Shown here: positions 28,559 to 37,146 of the stretch, piece by piece
Layout: each line of letters starts with the position of its first letter
How positions within the stretch are numbered: position 1 is the first letter of the stretch
Assembly: GCF_025717555.1 (NCBI RefSeq)
Contig: NZ_JAJIRP010000013.1
Coordinates: forward strand, 62,001 to 126,000
From: Paucibacter sp. B2R-40
GTDB taxonomy: Bacteria > Pseudomonadota > Gammaproteobacteria > Burkholderiales > Burkholderiaceae_C
Length of the DNA stretch: 64,000 nucleotides
Direction of reading: 5' to 3'
The notes under the pieces: generated by a model
Database searches by the model: none
What the model was told of the DNA's origin: nothing
Seen by the model: only the letters and a program-made list of their open reading frames with translations
Position numbers and translations under genes: made by a program

Positions 28559-30007
28559 CTATATCTTCGCCAGCTGCTTCACGGCCGCCTGAATCTCTGC
28601 CGGCGTCAGCGCAGCAAAGCCCAGCAGCCACCCATCTTGCTTCAACGGCCCCAGGTACAGACCGCTTAAAACTGGCGTCAGCAGGCCCAGGCGGGCGGCT
28701 CTTTGTGTGAGCCTCAGCTCTTCGCCAGGCGGCAGCAGGGCGGTTATTTGCAGGCCCCCGACGCTGGGCTGCGGGCGCAGCCAGCCGCCTACCTTCGACT
28801 GCAGCTCGTTCAAAAGCAGCTCGCGACGCTGGCGGTAGAGCTGGCGCATCAGGCGCAGATGCGCGGCGAAATGGCCTTGGCTGATGAAGTCGGCCGTGAC
28901 GGCCTGGGCCAGTTGCGCGCTGTGGCCGTCTTGCACGCTGCGAGCTACTCGCAGTGGTGCGATCAGCTCGCGCGGCACCACCATATAGGCCAGGCGCAGG
29001 GACGGAAACAAGGCCTTGGAGAAGGTCCCCAAATAGAGCACCCGCCCAGGCTCTTGCTCGGCCTGCATGCCTTGCAAGGCAGGCATCGGCCGCCCGTCAT
29101 AGTGGAACTCGCTGTCGTAGTCATCCTCGATCAACCAACAGCCTGCGCGCTTGGCCAGATCCAGCAACTGCAGGCGTCGCTGCAGGCTGAGCGCCACGCC
29201 GCTAGGGTATTGGTGCGAGGGCGTCAGATAGATCAGCTTTGGGCTCGGTCCCTCGCCCGGTGGCTGCAAGCCTTGCTGATCTACCGGCACCGGCTGCAGC
29301 AGCGCGCCAGCGGCCGCAAACGCGGTGGCCGCGCCCCGGTAGCCGGGCTCTTCCATCCAAACGCGGTCACCCTCGTCCAGCAAGAGGCTGGCCAGCAACT
29401 GCAAGGCTTGTTGGGAACTGGTCAGCACCAGCACCTGTTCAGCGTCGCAACGCAGCCCGCGCGACTGGCGCAGGTATCCGGCGATGGCCTCGCGCAGCTC
29501 CGCGCGGCCTTGCGGGTCGCCATAGCCCAAGAGCTGGTGCCCTTGGGGGCCGTTCAAGCGGCGGGCCTGTAACTGGCGCCACCGCTGCACCGGGAAGGCT
29601 CGCAGATCCGGGCTGCCGGCGGCGAAGGGCAGGGGCAGCTGCGGGTCCTCACAGCTGCCGCCCGCGACGATGCGCTGGCCACGCTCGGACAGGCTCAAGG
29701 GTGCCGCCACGGCGAGTTTGGCTTGGCGCTGCTCGCTCGTGAAGCCATTGAAAGCCACAAAGCTGCCCTGGCCGACGCTGCGTCGCAGATAGCCCTCGGC
29801 CTCCAGTTGGGCGTAGGCTGCTTCAACCGTCACGCGTGACAGGTTGAGGTCCTTCGCGAGTACGCGGCTGGCCGGCAGCCGCTCCGCTTGCCGCAGTTCG
29901 CCCTTGTGCATGGCTTGGCGCAAGCTGGCGCAGAGTTGCTCACGCCGGCCCAGGCCTTGTTGAGCTTCGCGCTCAAAAAGCTGCAACCACAGCCTGGGTT
30001 TGTCCAT
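28559..30007 (-). CDS. MocR/PdxR-type GntR regulator with aminotransferase domain
   Basis: A 482-residue regulator combining a GntR winged helix (about residues 15–80: LCASLRQAMHKGELRQAERLP then SRVLAKDLNLSRVTVEAAYA) with a fold-type I aminotransferase-like domain. The PLP-binding lysine is visible in YLGTFSKALFPSLRLAY, and the aspartates of IEDDYDSEFHYDGRP and the TPSHQYPSG motif are intact. MocR regulators bind PLP and typically control a divergent neighbour; here the divergent unit is rhodanese–GNAT (30104 onwards) across a 96-base spacer. The frame is open to 30739, but that extension is antisense to the rhodanese gene, so ATG 30007 (MDKPRLWLQLFEREAQ) is chosen. Whether it is the pyridoxine regulator PdxR or another MocR is not decidable. 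Confidence 0.87.
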   Translation of the reverse strand: MDKPRLWLQLFEREAQQGLGRREQLCASLRQAMHKGELRQAERLPASRVLAKDLNLSRVTVEAAYAQLEAEGYLRRSVGQGSFVAFNGFTSEQRQAKLAVAAPLSLSERGQRIVAGGSCEDPQLPLPFAAGSPDLRAFPVQRWRQLQARRLNGPQGHQLLGYGDPQGRAELREAIAGYLRQSRGLRCDAEQVLVLTSSQQALQLLASLLLDEGDRVWMEEPGYRGAATAFAAAGALLQPVPVDQQGLQPPGEGPSPKLIYLTPSHQYPSGVALSLQRRLQLLDLAKRAGCWLIEDDYDSEFHYDGRPMPALQGMQAEQEPGRVLYLGTFSKALFPSLRLAYMVVPRELIAPLRVARSVQDGHSAQLAQAVTADFISQGHFAAHLRLMRQLYRQRRELLLNELQSKVGGWLRPQPSVGGLQITALLPPGEELRLTQRAARLGLLTPVLSGLYLGPLKQDGWLLGFAALTPAEIQAAVKQLAKI

Positions 30008-30103
30008 TGGTCTTATGAATTGTATTGAATGGGTCTCAATGCTAAGGCCAAATCGCCTGACACTGCCTGCTCCTATCCACCAAGAGCTTGCCCTCTCCAC
30101 CTC

Positions 30104-30571
30104 ATGAGCACGAATGAAAACCTTGCACCCGCGTCGGTGCTGCTGTCCTATCCTGCGCCCAGCCCGGCCGAGAGCGCCGCCTTCATGCTGGCCAAGCTGA
30201 ACTATCACGCTGATGCTTGGGATGTGGCCGAAGACTTGAGTGCCGGCGTTGATGCCATCGTCGTCGTCGACACCCGCGCCGAAGCCCATTACGCCGCCGG
30301 TCATGTGCCCGGTGCCGTCAATCTGCCGCACCGCCTGATGGATGCCGCCAGCACCGCGACGCTGGACCGCAGCAAGACCTACATCTGCTACTGCGACGGC
30401 ATAGGCTGCAACGGCTCCACCAAGGGTGCCTACAAGCTTGCCAGTTTGGGCTTCAAGGTCAAGGAAATGCTCGGCGGCCTGGACTTCTGGAAGCGCGACG
30501 GTCATCCGGTCGCCACCGGCAGCGAGCCCGGCAGTTTGCGCGGTGCGGCGCTGATTGTCTGTGCTTGCTGA
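30104..30571 (+). CDS. Rhodanese-like domain protein
   Basis: A 155-residue rhodanese. AIVVVDTRAEAHYAAGHVPGAVNLPH is the substrate-binding region, and YICYCDGIGCNGSTKGAYKLASLGF the active-site region, with cysteine in YCDGIGCNGS; this loop is longer than the usual six residues and has a second cysteine. It ends MLGGLDFWKRDGHPV, a common rhodanese terminus. Start ATG 30104 (MSTNENLAPASVLLSYP) is divergent from the MocR gene and its 3' end overlaps the following GNAT gene by 17 bases, indicating coupling. Confidence 0.85.
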   Translation: MSTNENLAPASVLLSYPAPSPAESAAFMLAKLNYHADAWDVAEDLSAGVDAIVVVDTRAEAHYAAGHVPGAVNLPHRLMDAASTATLDRSKTYICYCDGIGCNGSTKGAYKLASLGFKVKEMLGGLDFWKRDGHPVATGSEPGSLRGAALIVCAC

Positions 30572-31052
30572 GCCAGGCAAGCGCCTCGGTGATCGCAAGC
30601 TGCCTAGCATTCGCCTAGCCCGGCCGGGCGAGTCCGCAGACATGGCGCAGTTGAGCCAGCTCTGCGTTGAACATGCCGAATACGAAGGCCTGCCGCCCTG
30701 TCTGGATGCGGACTTCGGCGCGCGCCTGGCACAGGCCATTGGCGCCGGTCGCTTGCATGTCTGGCTGGCGCAGCAGGGCGAACAAACACTCGCCTATGCC
30801 AGCGCGAGCCTGGATTTTTCAACCCTCGCGGCCCAGCCTTTTGTGCAGATGGACTGCCTTTACCTGCGCCCGGCCGCGCGTGGGCAAGGCCTGGGTGCAC
30901 GCTTGCTGCACACCGTGGCGGACTTCGCGCGGGAGCGGCGCTGCCGGGCCATGCAATGGCAGACGCCGCTGTGGAACGAGGGCGCGACGCGCTTCTATCT
31001 GCGCCAAGGTGCGATGGCGCTGAGCAAAACGCGCTTCAGTTTGGCGCCGTGA
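30555..31052 (+). CDS. GNAT family N-acetyltransferase
   Basis: A 165-residue acetyltransferase with SIRLARPGESADMAQLSQLC at the N-terminus, VQMDCLYLRPAARGQGLGARLL as the acetyl-CoA loop (R-x-x-G-x-G in ARGQGLG), and NEGATRFYLRQGA as the C-terminal strand/helix. There is no ATG upstream of the domain: TTG 30555 or GTG 30561, both within the 3' end of the rhodanese gene, must serve. That placement suggests translation coupled to the rhodanese. Substrate unknown; part of the putative MocR-controlled unit. Confidence 0.75.
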   Translation: MSVLAEPGKRLGDRKLPSIRLARPGESADMAQLSQLCVEHAEYEGLPPCLDADFGARLAQAIGAGRLHVWLAQQGEQTLAYASASLDFSTLAAQPFVQMDCLYLRPAARGQGLGARLLHTVADFARERRCRAMQWQTPLWNEGATRFYLRQGAMALSKTRFSLAP

Positions 31053-31399
31053 GCTGGTTTGCCTTGCGGCATGTCCGCCGCAGGGCTTCAGCTCTACATG
31101 CTGCGGCCGATACAGCCCGTCCTCCTCGAACAGCGACAAAGTGATCTGGCTCAGCCAGCATGTGCGCAACACATCCATCAACATCTCGAAGATATTTTTG
31201 TTGGCGATGACGGCCTGCTGCAGGCGCAGTAACTGGGCGGCGCTGTGCTTCGCGCCCTGCATTGCACCCCGCTTCGTGCGTCCCTCGACGCCCATCTGAT
31301 GTTGCAGGCCACTGGCTGGGCTTGGCGGCTTTGCTGGCGCCAATCCGATTGCTGAAGTGATGCCGCCCTTGTCGTGTGCGGCCACTTGAGGAATTTGTG
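31053..31399. other. Intergenic region holding the icmF remnant
   Basis: This 347-base stretch has no intact gene. Its middle is the 150-base icmF remnant (31098–31247). The right part (31250–31390) is unlike the icmF region and unrecognised; GAGGAA at 31388–31393 is the ribosome site for the next GNAT gene. Confidence 0.6.
31098..31247 (-). pseudogene. Decayed remnant of the icmF 3' end
   Basis: Reading the minus strand gives AAQLLRLQQAVIANKNIFEM and LMDVLRTCWLSQITLSLFEE, then DGLYRP. The C-terminus of IcmF (bases 37698–37848) reads [20 protein letters not shown] and [20 protein letters not shown], then GGQYRRSM. About four in five bases agree over 150 bases, with no similarity beyond about 31247. 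Relative to icmF one base is inserted in the CGG-C-CGC near 31107, shifting the frame just before a TAG that would otherwise end the gene. No start codon or upstream gene body is present. It is in the same orientation as icmF. Confidence 0.8.
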
Positions 31400-32104
31400 A
31401 TGCGCCTGCTGCCCCTCGCCAAATCTCCACCTGTCGCGCTCGAGTTCGAGCGCGCATGCGAGCGCGAAGGGCGGCCTTGCCGCCTGACCTTGCGCCCGAT
31501 CCGGCCGGACGATGGCGCCCGGCTCGCGCTGCTGTTCGATCAGATGTCGGCCGCGGCGCGGCGGCAGCGCTTTCATTGCGCCAGCCGCGGGCCATCGGCA
31601 GCCAGCTTGCTGGCGATGAGCTGCGTGGACTTTGAGCACGACAGTGCCTGGGTGGTGAGCCGCTTCGACGGCGAGGACGAATCCCTGGTGGCTGAGGCGC
31701 GCTGGCACCTCGACGAACAGAACCCGGCCGGCGATACGGCCGAGTTTGCGCTGGCGGTCAGCGATGCGTTCCAGCACCAAGGCCTGGGCTCGCAACTGAT
31801 GGTGCTGCTGGAGCAGGACGCCGCCGCGCACGGGGTGCGCTGCCTGCGTGGCGAGGTGCTGAGTAGCAATGCGCAGATGCTGGCGCTGATGCAGCACCTG
31901 GACTACGAGTTGCTGGAGGAGCGCGGCGCCGCCCAGACGGTCATGGTCGAGCACTGGCTGGCGGCGCCGCAGTGCCGCTCATTCTGGGCAGCCTGCAGCC
32001 GGGTCTGGGCGCGCCTGTGCCGGCGCGCCGCCCCCCGTGTGATGCTCACTGGCCCAGAATCAGGCGCTGCTGCACGATCACAGGCAGCGTGCAGGCGATC
32101 CTGA
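31400..32104 (+). CDS. GNAT family N-acetyltransferase
   Basis: A 234-residue protein with a GNAT core in the middle: LTLRPIRPDDGARLALLFDQM, then AEFALAVSDAFQHQGLGSQLMVLL as acetyl-CoA loop (Q-x-x-G-L-G), and SSNAQMLALMQHLDYEL. This resembles the acetyltransferase domain fused to acyl-CoA synthetases in Pat-type protein lysine acetyltransferases, but here it stands alone. The C-terminal 30 residues are Arg/Ala-rich and probably disordered. Start ATG 31400 (MRLLPLAKSPP) is preceded by GAGGAA. Its 3' end overlaps the convergent exported-protein gene by 59 bases. Confidence 0.72.
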   Translation: MRLLPLAKSPPVALEFERACEREGRPCRLTLRPIRPDDGARLALLFDQMSAAARRQRFHCASRGPSAASLLAMSCVDFEHDSAWVVSRFDGEDESLVAEARWHLDEQNPAGDTAEFALAVSDAFQHQGLGSQLMVLLEQDAAAHGVRCLRGEVLSSNAQMLALMQHLDYELLEERGAAQTVMVEHWLAAPQCRSFWAACSRVWARLCRRAAPRVMLTGPESGAAARSQAACRRS

Positions 32105-32696
32105 AGCTCGCGGCCACCGCTGGCGCGGCCGGCTCGCGCGGGACGATGCGGCCCTGCACGTCCAACGCGAGCAGCCAGTTGCCACCTTGCACGCTAGGGC
32201 TGAGCGGGAACTGCGCCACCTGTGACACGGCGGGCAGGCTGCCGCTGGCGAAACTGATCTGCAGTTGCTGCCCGACCGTGTCATAGAGCATGGACCCGCG
32301 GTAAATCGTCGAAATTACACGATTGACCTGGATCCCGTTCAGCGCCAACGGGGCCAGCATGCGCAGATCGGCCACGGCCAGGTTGTTGTTGATCATCCTC
32401 ATTGAAGTGCCGGTGGGACCATAGAGCAGAGGTGCAAAGGCGCCGCCTGCGACCAAGCCGGGCGGCAAGGCGTCGCCCCGCTTTTGCGACATGCCCAGGC
32501 CGCCGCCAGATCCAGTGCAAGGTGGGCCGGGAGGGCAGGCGGCGGCGGGCACGACATGCCAGCAGTCCAGAGGCGCCGTGGGGTTGCCGCCGGTGCCCGC
32601 AGCGGGCACTTGGGCGCTGACGCCTGCGGCGGTCGTGGTTATGCCGGCGAGCAGCAGGCGGCGGGTGAGGGTTCGGATGCGAAGGGCGGGTTTCAT
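32046..32696 (-). CDS. Exported protein of unknown function
   Basis: A 216-residue protein with an N-terminal export signal: TRRLLLAGITTTAAGVSAQ (twin Arg and a hydrophobic segment, cleavage probably after VSA). The mature part has Cys in LDCWHVVPAAACPPGPPC and a Gly-rich turn, then GTSMRMINNNLAVADLRMLA and WLLALDVQGRIVP, suggesting a beta-rich periplasmic domain. I do not recognise the family. It is 21 bases downstream of the Ser/Thr kinase gene on the same strand and overlaps the convergent GNAT end, so it is likely the last gene of the sigma–kinase unit and a candidate for a regulated or sensed envelope component. Confidence 0.55.
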   Translation of the reverse strand: MKPALRIRTLTRRLLLAGITTTAAGVSAQVPAAGTGGNPTAPLDCWHVVPAAACPPGPPCTGSGGGLGMSQKRGDALPPGLVAGGAFAPLLYGPTGTSMRMINNNLAVADLRMLAPLALNGIQVNRVISTIYRGSMLYDTVGQQLQISFASGSLPAVSQVAQFPLSPSVQGGNWLLALDVQGRIVPREPAAPAVAASFRIACTLPVIVQQRLILGQ

Positions 32697-32717
32697 GCTT
32701 GGACTTTCGTTAGGTTG

Positions 32718-35426
32718 CTAAAGGACCACAGGCAGTTCCGCCCATGGCAGGGGGGAGTGGGATGAGGCGGGCCGCGCCAGCCAGTCGAGCCAGCGGGGCG
32801 CATCGGCCTGGCTGCCGATCTGCAGGCGCAGCGCGTCGCGGTCGGCGGGCGAGATGGCGCGGCCCTCGGCCTGGGCCAGGTAGGCGCGGGCAACCTGGGT
32901 GAAGGGATGCTCGGCGCCCAGGCTGCCGGCCAGCAGCGGTTCGGCCTCGGCCCAGAGCGCGCGCGCTTGTGCGAGCTGGCCGGCGCGCGCCCGCGCGCAA
33001 CCCAGCAGTACGCGTGTGGCGGCGGTGCTGCTGTGCTTGGCGGATGTGAGCGCTATTTGCTGCTCCAGCGTTGTTTGCAGCACCGCCGTGGCCTCGGCCA
33101 GCCAGGCGGGCTGGCCGCTGCGCAGCAGGGCTTCACCGAGGAAGCGGCGTATCTGCTCGGTGCGGCTGCTGTGTCCCTCGCGCTGCTCCGCGCCGGCCAG
33201 CAGGCGGCGCAGCTCGGGCACGGCTTGCGCGCTGCGGCCCTGGTAGATCAGCACTCGGGCGGCCAGCAGCTCGGCGTGGGGCGTGCGCCAGGCGTCGCCG
33301 GGACCTCCGCCTCCGCCTCCGCCCCCGCCGCGCAGGCGCTCTATCCACTGCTGCGTCTGTTCGAAGCGGCCCAGGCGCAGCGTGGCGTAGGCCAGTTCGC
33401 TGACGGTGGACACGGTCAGGCTGTGGTCGGGCCCCAGGCGCTGCAGCATCTCGGCATGGCTGCGGGCCAGTTGGTCGGCGCCGTCGGCAAAGCGTCCGGC
33501 CCAGGCGTCGAGCGTGCCGAGCTGCATCTCGGCGTTGAGTCGCTCGACGGTGCCCGCCGAACCGCGTTGCAAGTTGAGCTGCACGGCACGCATCAGGTGT
33601 TCGCGGGCGGCCTGCATCTGGCCGTTCATGCGGGCGGTGGTGCCCTGACCCTGCGCCGCCCAGGCCAGCCATTCGGCTTCGGTCACGCCGGCTTGGCGCA
33701 GCAGCTGCTCGGCGCGGGCGAAGTCGGCTTGTGCTTCCGGCAGGCGGCCACTGTTCATCGCCATTTCGGCCTGCAGCAGCAGGGCGCGGCCGGGCAGGTC
33801 GGGCCGGGCTTGCGCCAGCGGGCCGGCCAGGCGTGCCAGGGTCCGGGCCGCGTCGTCGGGGCGCTCGCCCTTGATCTGCGCATCCGCCAGGCGCCACAGC
33901 AGCTCGGCCTGGGCGGCGGGCTCGCCGGCGGCTTCAGCGCTCTTGAGCGCGGCCTGCCAGTTGCTTAGGGCGGGTTCCAGGGCGCCGATGTCCTGGTAGA
34001 GCTGGGCCATGCGCCGCACCACGCTGCGCCGGGTGCCGGGGTCGAGCGCGGCTTCGGTGGCCAAGTAGGCCTGCCCGCGGTCCAGCAGTTCGCGGGCGCT
34101 GAACTGGCGATTGGCCGCGTTCTCGGGTGCCATGCCGGCGAACAGGCTTTGCAGCAGGCCGTCCACGGCCTGGGCGCGCTCGGTGCTCAGGCGCGCGGCC
34201 TGCTGCTGGCGCCAGGCCTGCAGTCCGGCCACGCTGCTGCCGGCCAGGCCCAGGGCCAGCAAGGCCAAAGGGAGACGGTGGCGCTGCAGGCCGCGCCCGA
34301 GCACATAGGCCAGGCTCGGGGCGCGCGCCCGCACCGGCCGATGCGCCAGGTGGCGGCGCAGGTCGTCGGCCATGTCGGCCGCCGCGGCATAGCGGCGCGC
34401 CGGATCGCGCTGCAGCGCCTTGCTGATGATGTTGTCGAGGTCGCCGCGCAGCGCCCGGCTCAGCTTGGCCCGGGAGTAGCCGGGCAGCCAGCCCTCGGCA
34501 AGCTGTGCCGAGGGCTTGGGCAGGGGGGCTTCCAGCGCGGCGCGCAGCAGGGCAGCCAAGCCCATGCCGGGCATCAGATACGGGTGGCGGCCGGTGAGCA
34601 GCAGCTGCAGCAGCAAGCCGAGCGCGTAGACATCGGTGGCCGTAGTGACGCCGCTGTCCTGTAACTGCTCAGGCGCGGCGTAGCCGGGGGTCAGGCGGGC
34701 TTCGGCGCGCTGGGTGGGCAAGGTCTCGTCCGGGTCGGCGTCCAGCAGTTTGGCAATGCCGAAGTCGAGCAGCTTGACCTGCCCGTCCTCGCTCACCAAC
34801 ACATTGGCAGGCTTGAGGTCGCGGTGCACGATCAGATGGCGGTGCGCATGGGCGACGGCGTCAAGCAGGGCGATCATCAACTGCAGCCTGGCCCGCAGGT
34901 CCAGGCCGTGCTCGCTGGCGTAGCGGTCGATGGGCAGGCCTTGCACATGCTCCAGCACCAGGTAGGGCTGACCCTGGGAGGTGATACCGGCATCCAGCAA
35001 CCGGCCGATATGGGGGTGGGCCAGCCGCGCGAGGATCTGCCCCTCGCGTTGGAAGCGCTCGGCGGCGTGGCTGCTGGCCAGGCTGAGGTTCAACAGCTTG
35101 ACGGCAGCCTGGCCCCGAAAACGGCCGTCATCGCGTTCGGCCAGCCAGACGCTGCCCATGCCGCCTTCGCCGATCAGCTGCAGCAGCCGCCACGCGCCCA
35201 GGCGCTGGCCGGCCAGGGGCGTGCTGAACACGCTGCCTGCGGCGGGCCGCTCCAGAAAGCTGGCGTGCTCGCCCTCGGCATGAGCCTGCAGCAGGACTTG
35301 CAATTCGGCGGCCAGCGCCGGGTCCTGGGCGCGCAATTGCTCGAGCAGCGTCGCGCGCGCTGAGCTTGGCGCATCCAGCACGGCATCGAGGTGCGGCTGC
35401 AGGGTCTGCCAATGGCTGGGGATCAT
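32718..35426 (-). CDS. Membrane Ser/Thr protein kinase with TPR-like C-terminus
   Basis: A 902-residue Hanks-type kinase. Kinase domain about 78–360: Gly loop GEGGMGSV (86–93), ATP lysine Lys110 in AAVKLL, catalytic HRDLKPAN (Asp203), DFG (Asp221) and APEQL; all key residues are present, so it should be active. A transmembrane helix (about 385–403, LPLALLALGLAGSSVAG) separates it from about 490 residues of Ala-rich helical repeats of TPR type. A polyglycine run (GGGGGGGGG) coded by GGCGGA-like repeats interrupts them near residue 700. This architecture is typical of kinases partnered with ECF sigma factors that have degenerate region 2; such a sigma gene lies 1.7 kb upstream on the same strand. 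Confidence 0.88.
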   Translation of the reverse strand: MIPSHWQTLQPHLDAVLDAPSSARATLLEQLRAQDPALAAELQVLLQAHAEGEHASFLERPAAGSVFSTPLAGQRLGAWRLLQLIGEGGMGSVWLAERDDGRFRGQAAVKLLNLSLASSHAAERFQREGQILARLAHPHIGRLLDAGITSQGQPYLVLEHVQGLPIDRYASEHGLDLRARLQLMIALLDAVAHAHRHLIVHRDLKPANVLVSEDGQVKLLDFGIAKLLDADPDETLPTQRAEARLTPGYAAPEQLQDSGVTTATDVYALGLLLQLLLTGRHPYLMPGMGLAALLRAALEAPLPKPSAQLAEGWLPGYSRAKLSRALRGDLDNIISKALQRDPARRYAAAADMADDLRRHLAHRPVRARAPSLAYVLGRGLQRHRLPLALLALGLAGSSVAGLQAWRQQQAARLSTERAQAVDGLLQSLFAGMAPENAANRQFSARELLDRGQAYLATEAALDPGTRRSVVRRMAQLYQDIGALEPALSNWQAALKSAEAAGEPAAQAELLWRLADAQIKGERPDDAARTLARLAGPLAQARPDLPGRALLLQAEMAMNSGRLPEAQADFARAEQLLRQAGVTEAEWLAWAAQGQGTTARMNGQMQAAREHLMRAVQLNLQRGSAGTVERLNAEMQLGTLDAWAGRFADGADQLARSHAEMLQRLGPDHSLTVSTVSELAYATLRLGRFEQTQQWIERLRGGGGGGGGGPGDAWRTPHAELLAARVLIYQGRSAQAVPELRRLLAGAEQREGHSSRTEQIRRFLGEALLRSGQPAWLAEATAVLQTTLEQQIALTSAKHSSTAATRVLLGCARARAGQLAQARALWAEAEPLLAGSLGAEHPFTQVARAYLAQAEGRAISPADRDALRLQIGSQADAPRWLDWLARPASSHSPLPWAELPVVL

Positions 35427-35491
35427 GGCGGCGGGCGCTCCGTGCTTGTGCGGTGGCTGCGGTGACCGGTGGCCGCTGGATTGTGACCGTC

Positions 35492-36391
35492 TCAGGCCGC
35501 CAGGTACAGGGGGGCGACACCGCCTCTTCGTTCGGCCGGCGGCTGGCTTTGCGCGCGCAGCAGCGCATGCAGGCGCGGCAAGGCGGCCTGCGCGGCCTCG
35601 CGCCCGAGCTGCAGCAGATAGGGCATGGCGGCCGTGTCGAACAGACCCACGCGCCGGTCCAACTCGGGCAGCAGCAGCACGGTGCGCGCGGCATCGGCGC
35701 GTTGCAGCTGGCTGTCCAGCAGGTTGTTCGACAGCGTCGCGGTGATCTGTGTGGCCAGCCTGGAGGCGCTGCTCAGCTGGCGCGGCCGCGGGACTCGAAA
35801 GCCCAGCGCCAGCACCACCTCCGGCCCCGGCACAGCGGCCAGCGGCAGCGGGTCGGACAGGCTGCCGTCCACCAGCAGCTGGCCGGCATGGCTGTGCGCC
35901 GCGAACAAAAAGGGCAAGGCCATGCTGGCGCGCAGGGCGCTGGTGAGCGAGCCTTCGCGCAAGAGCACACCCGCGCCGCTGCGGGCGCAGGTGGCTTGTG
36001 CCGCAAACGGCAGGGGCAGGTTCTCGATACGCTGGTTGCCAAAGGCTTCGTGGAGACGGGCATTGATCAGGCGGTCGTCACGCATTGCGAACTGTGCATC
36101 GAAGCCGGCCAGTCGGGGAGCGGCGATTTGCAGCCAGGCCAGCAGCCGGCGTTGGCGGGTGACCTCGGGCGACCACAGGCGGGTGGCGCGCTCGATCGCT
36201 TCCTCGGCACGCAAGCCGCAGGCCAGCAGCGCGCCGAAGATCGCGCCTGCGCTGCAGCCCACCACGCGCGCCGGCCGCAGGCCCTCGCGCTCCAGCACCT
36301 GCATCAGGCCTAGGCTGGCAATGCTCTTGACCCCGCCGCTGCCCAGCACCAGAGTGAAGCCGCCTGAGGCTCGGGTGTGCGGGCTAAACAT
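35492..36391 (-). CDS. Patatin-like phospholipase
   Basis: A 299-residue patatin-family lipid acyl hydrolase. The oxyanion loop is LVLGSGGVKSIASLG (residues about 14–28), the nucleophile Ser47 is in VVGCSAGAIFGAL (G-x-S-x-G), and the catalytic aspartate is in LLVDGSLSDPLPL (D-G-S instead of D-G-G/A). It resembles bacterial RssA/YchK-type proteins, cytoplasmic or membrane-associated. Start ATG 36391 lies within the last codons of the upstream GNAT gene (8-base overlap, ATGTTTAG), implying coupled translation. The earlier frame to 36619 is antisense-like and discarded. Confidence 0.85.
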   Translation of the reverse strand: MFSPHTRASGGFTLVLGSGGVKSIASLGLMQVLEREGLRPARVVGCSAGAIFGALLACGLRAEEAIERATRLWSPEVTRQRRLLAWLQIAAPRLAGFDAQFAMRDDRLINARLHEAFGNQRIENLPLPFAAQATCARSGAGVLLREGSLTSALRASMALPFLFAAHSHAGQLLVDGSLSDPLPLAAVPGPEVVLALGFRVPRPRQLSSASRLATQITATLSNNLLDSQLQRADAARTVLLLPELDRRVGLFDTAAMPYLLQLGREAAQAALPRLHALLRAQSQPPAERRGGVAPLYLAA

Positions 36392-37070
36392 GGAAGTCCT
36401 CCGCATCGAACTGCAGGCCGGCCGGTGTGACGCTGTGCCAGCGTGGCCAGCGCATGCGCTGGGGCTGGGCGCGAAAGCGGTAGTGCAGGCGCAGCCAGGG
36501 GCTGCCCGGCGCGGCGGCTGCGCATTCGAAGCCGAGCTTGCTGGCGAGTTGCCGCGCGTCCGCATTGGCCTCCAGGGCATGCAGACTGAGGCCGTGCAGA
36601 CCCTGCTGCTGGGCGCCACGCAGCAGCGCTTGCAGCAGGTGGCGACCCAGGCCCTGGCCTTGGCAGCGTGTCCGCACGCAAAGGGCCAGCAGGCCTTCGC
36701 GGCGGCTGGCGGCCGGCGTCCAGCGGCCCTCGGCCAGGGCGCGCTCGCGCTCCTGGCCGGGCAGCCGCTCGGTGATCAGCCAGCCCTGGCCGACACCCGC
36801 GCTCAGTGCCACCTGTTCAGCCACCTGCGGCTCGCTCAGCGAGCGCGACTGACCCAGGAAGCGGTTGAAGCGGGCCGCCTCGGAAAGCCCGTTGTTCCAG
36901 AGCGCGCCGAGCAGCTCGGCGTCACCCGCGCCCTGGGGGCGCAGCTGCAGATAGCGGCCCTGGGGATCGACCCAGCTGGACAGCGGCGAGGACGCCGCCG
37001 ATGCTGATGAGGCCAGCGGCGCAAGCGGCGCAGGAGGCGCGAGAGGGGGCGAGAGAGATAGGGAAGGCAT
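36384..37070 (-). CDS. GNAT family N-acetyltransferase
   Basis: A 228-residue protein with a low-complexity Ser/Pro/Ala N-terminus (about 35 residues) before a GNAT domain: YLQLRPQGAGDAELLGALWNN, LLALCVRTRCQGQGLGRHLL as acetyl-CoA loop (Q-G-Q-G-L-G), then ANADARQLASKLGFECA. The N-terminal half, with LSEAARFNRFLGQSRSLSEP, resembles the Pat-type lysine acetyltransferase domain seen also in the GNAT at 31400, so this block carries two related acetyltransferases. It overlaps patatin by eight bases and lies 76 bases after the ECF sigma gene on the same strand. Confidence 0.75.
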   Translation of the reverse strand: MPSLSLSPPLAPPAPLAPLASSASAASSPLSSWVDPQGRYLQLRPQGAGDAELLGALWNNGLSEAARFNRFLGQSRSLSEPQVAEQVALSAGVGQGWLITERLPGQERERALAEGRWTPAASRREGLLALCVRTRCQGQGLGRHLLQALLRGAQQQGLHGLSLHALEANADARQLASKLGFECAAAAPGSPWLRLHYRFRAQPQRMRWPRWHSVTPAGLQFDAEDFHV

Positions 37071-37146
37071 AGCGGTCTCCGATGTTCAAGGTTGCTCACC
37101 TGTGAAGTCGGAATCCGCCGGCAAAAGCCGCCACGCTCAGCAAAAA

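Noticed and set aside
28559-30739. Longer 726-residue form of the MocR gene
   Set aside because: The extra N-terminus is antisense to the rhodanese gene and unlike the family; ATG 30007 gives the standard N-terminus.
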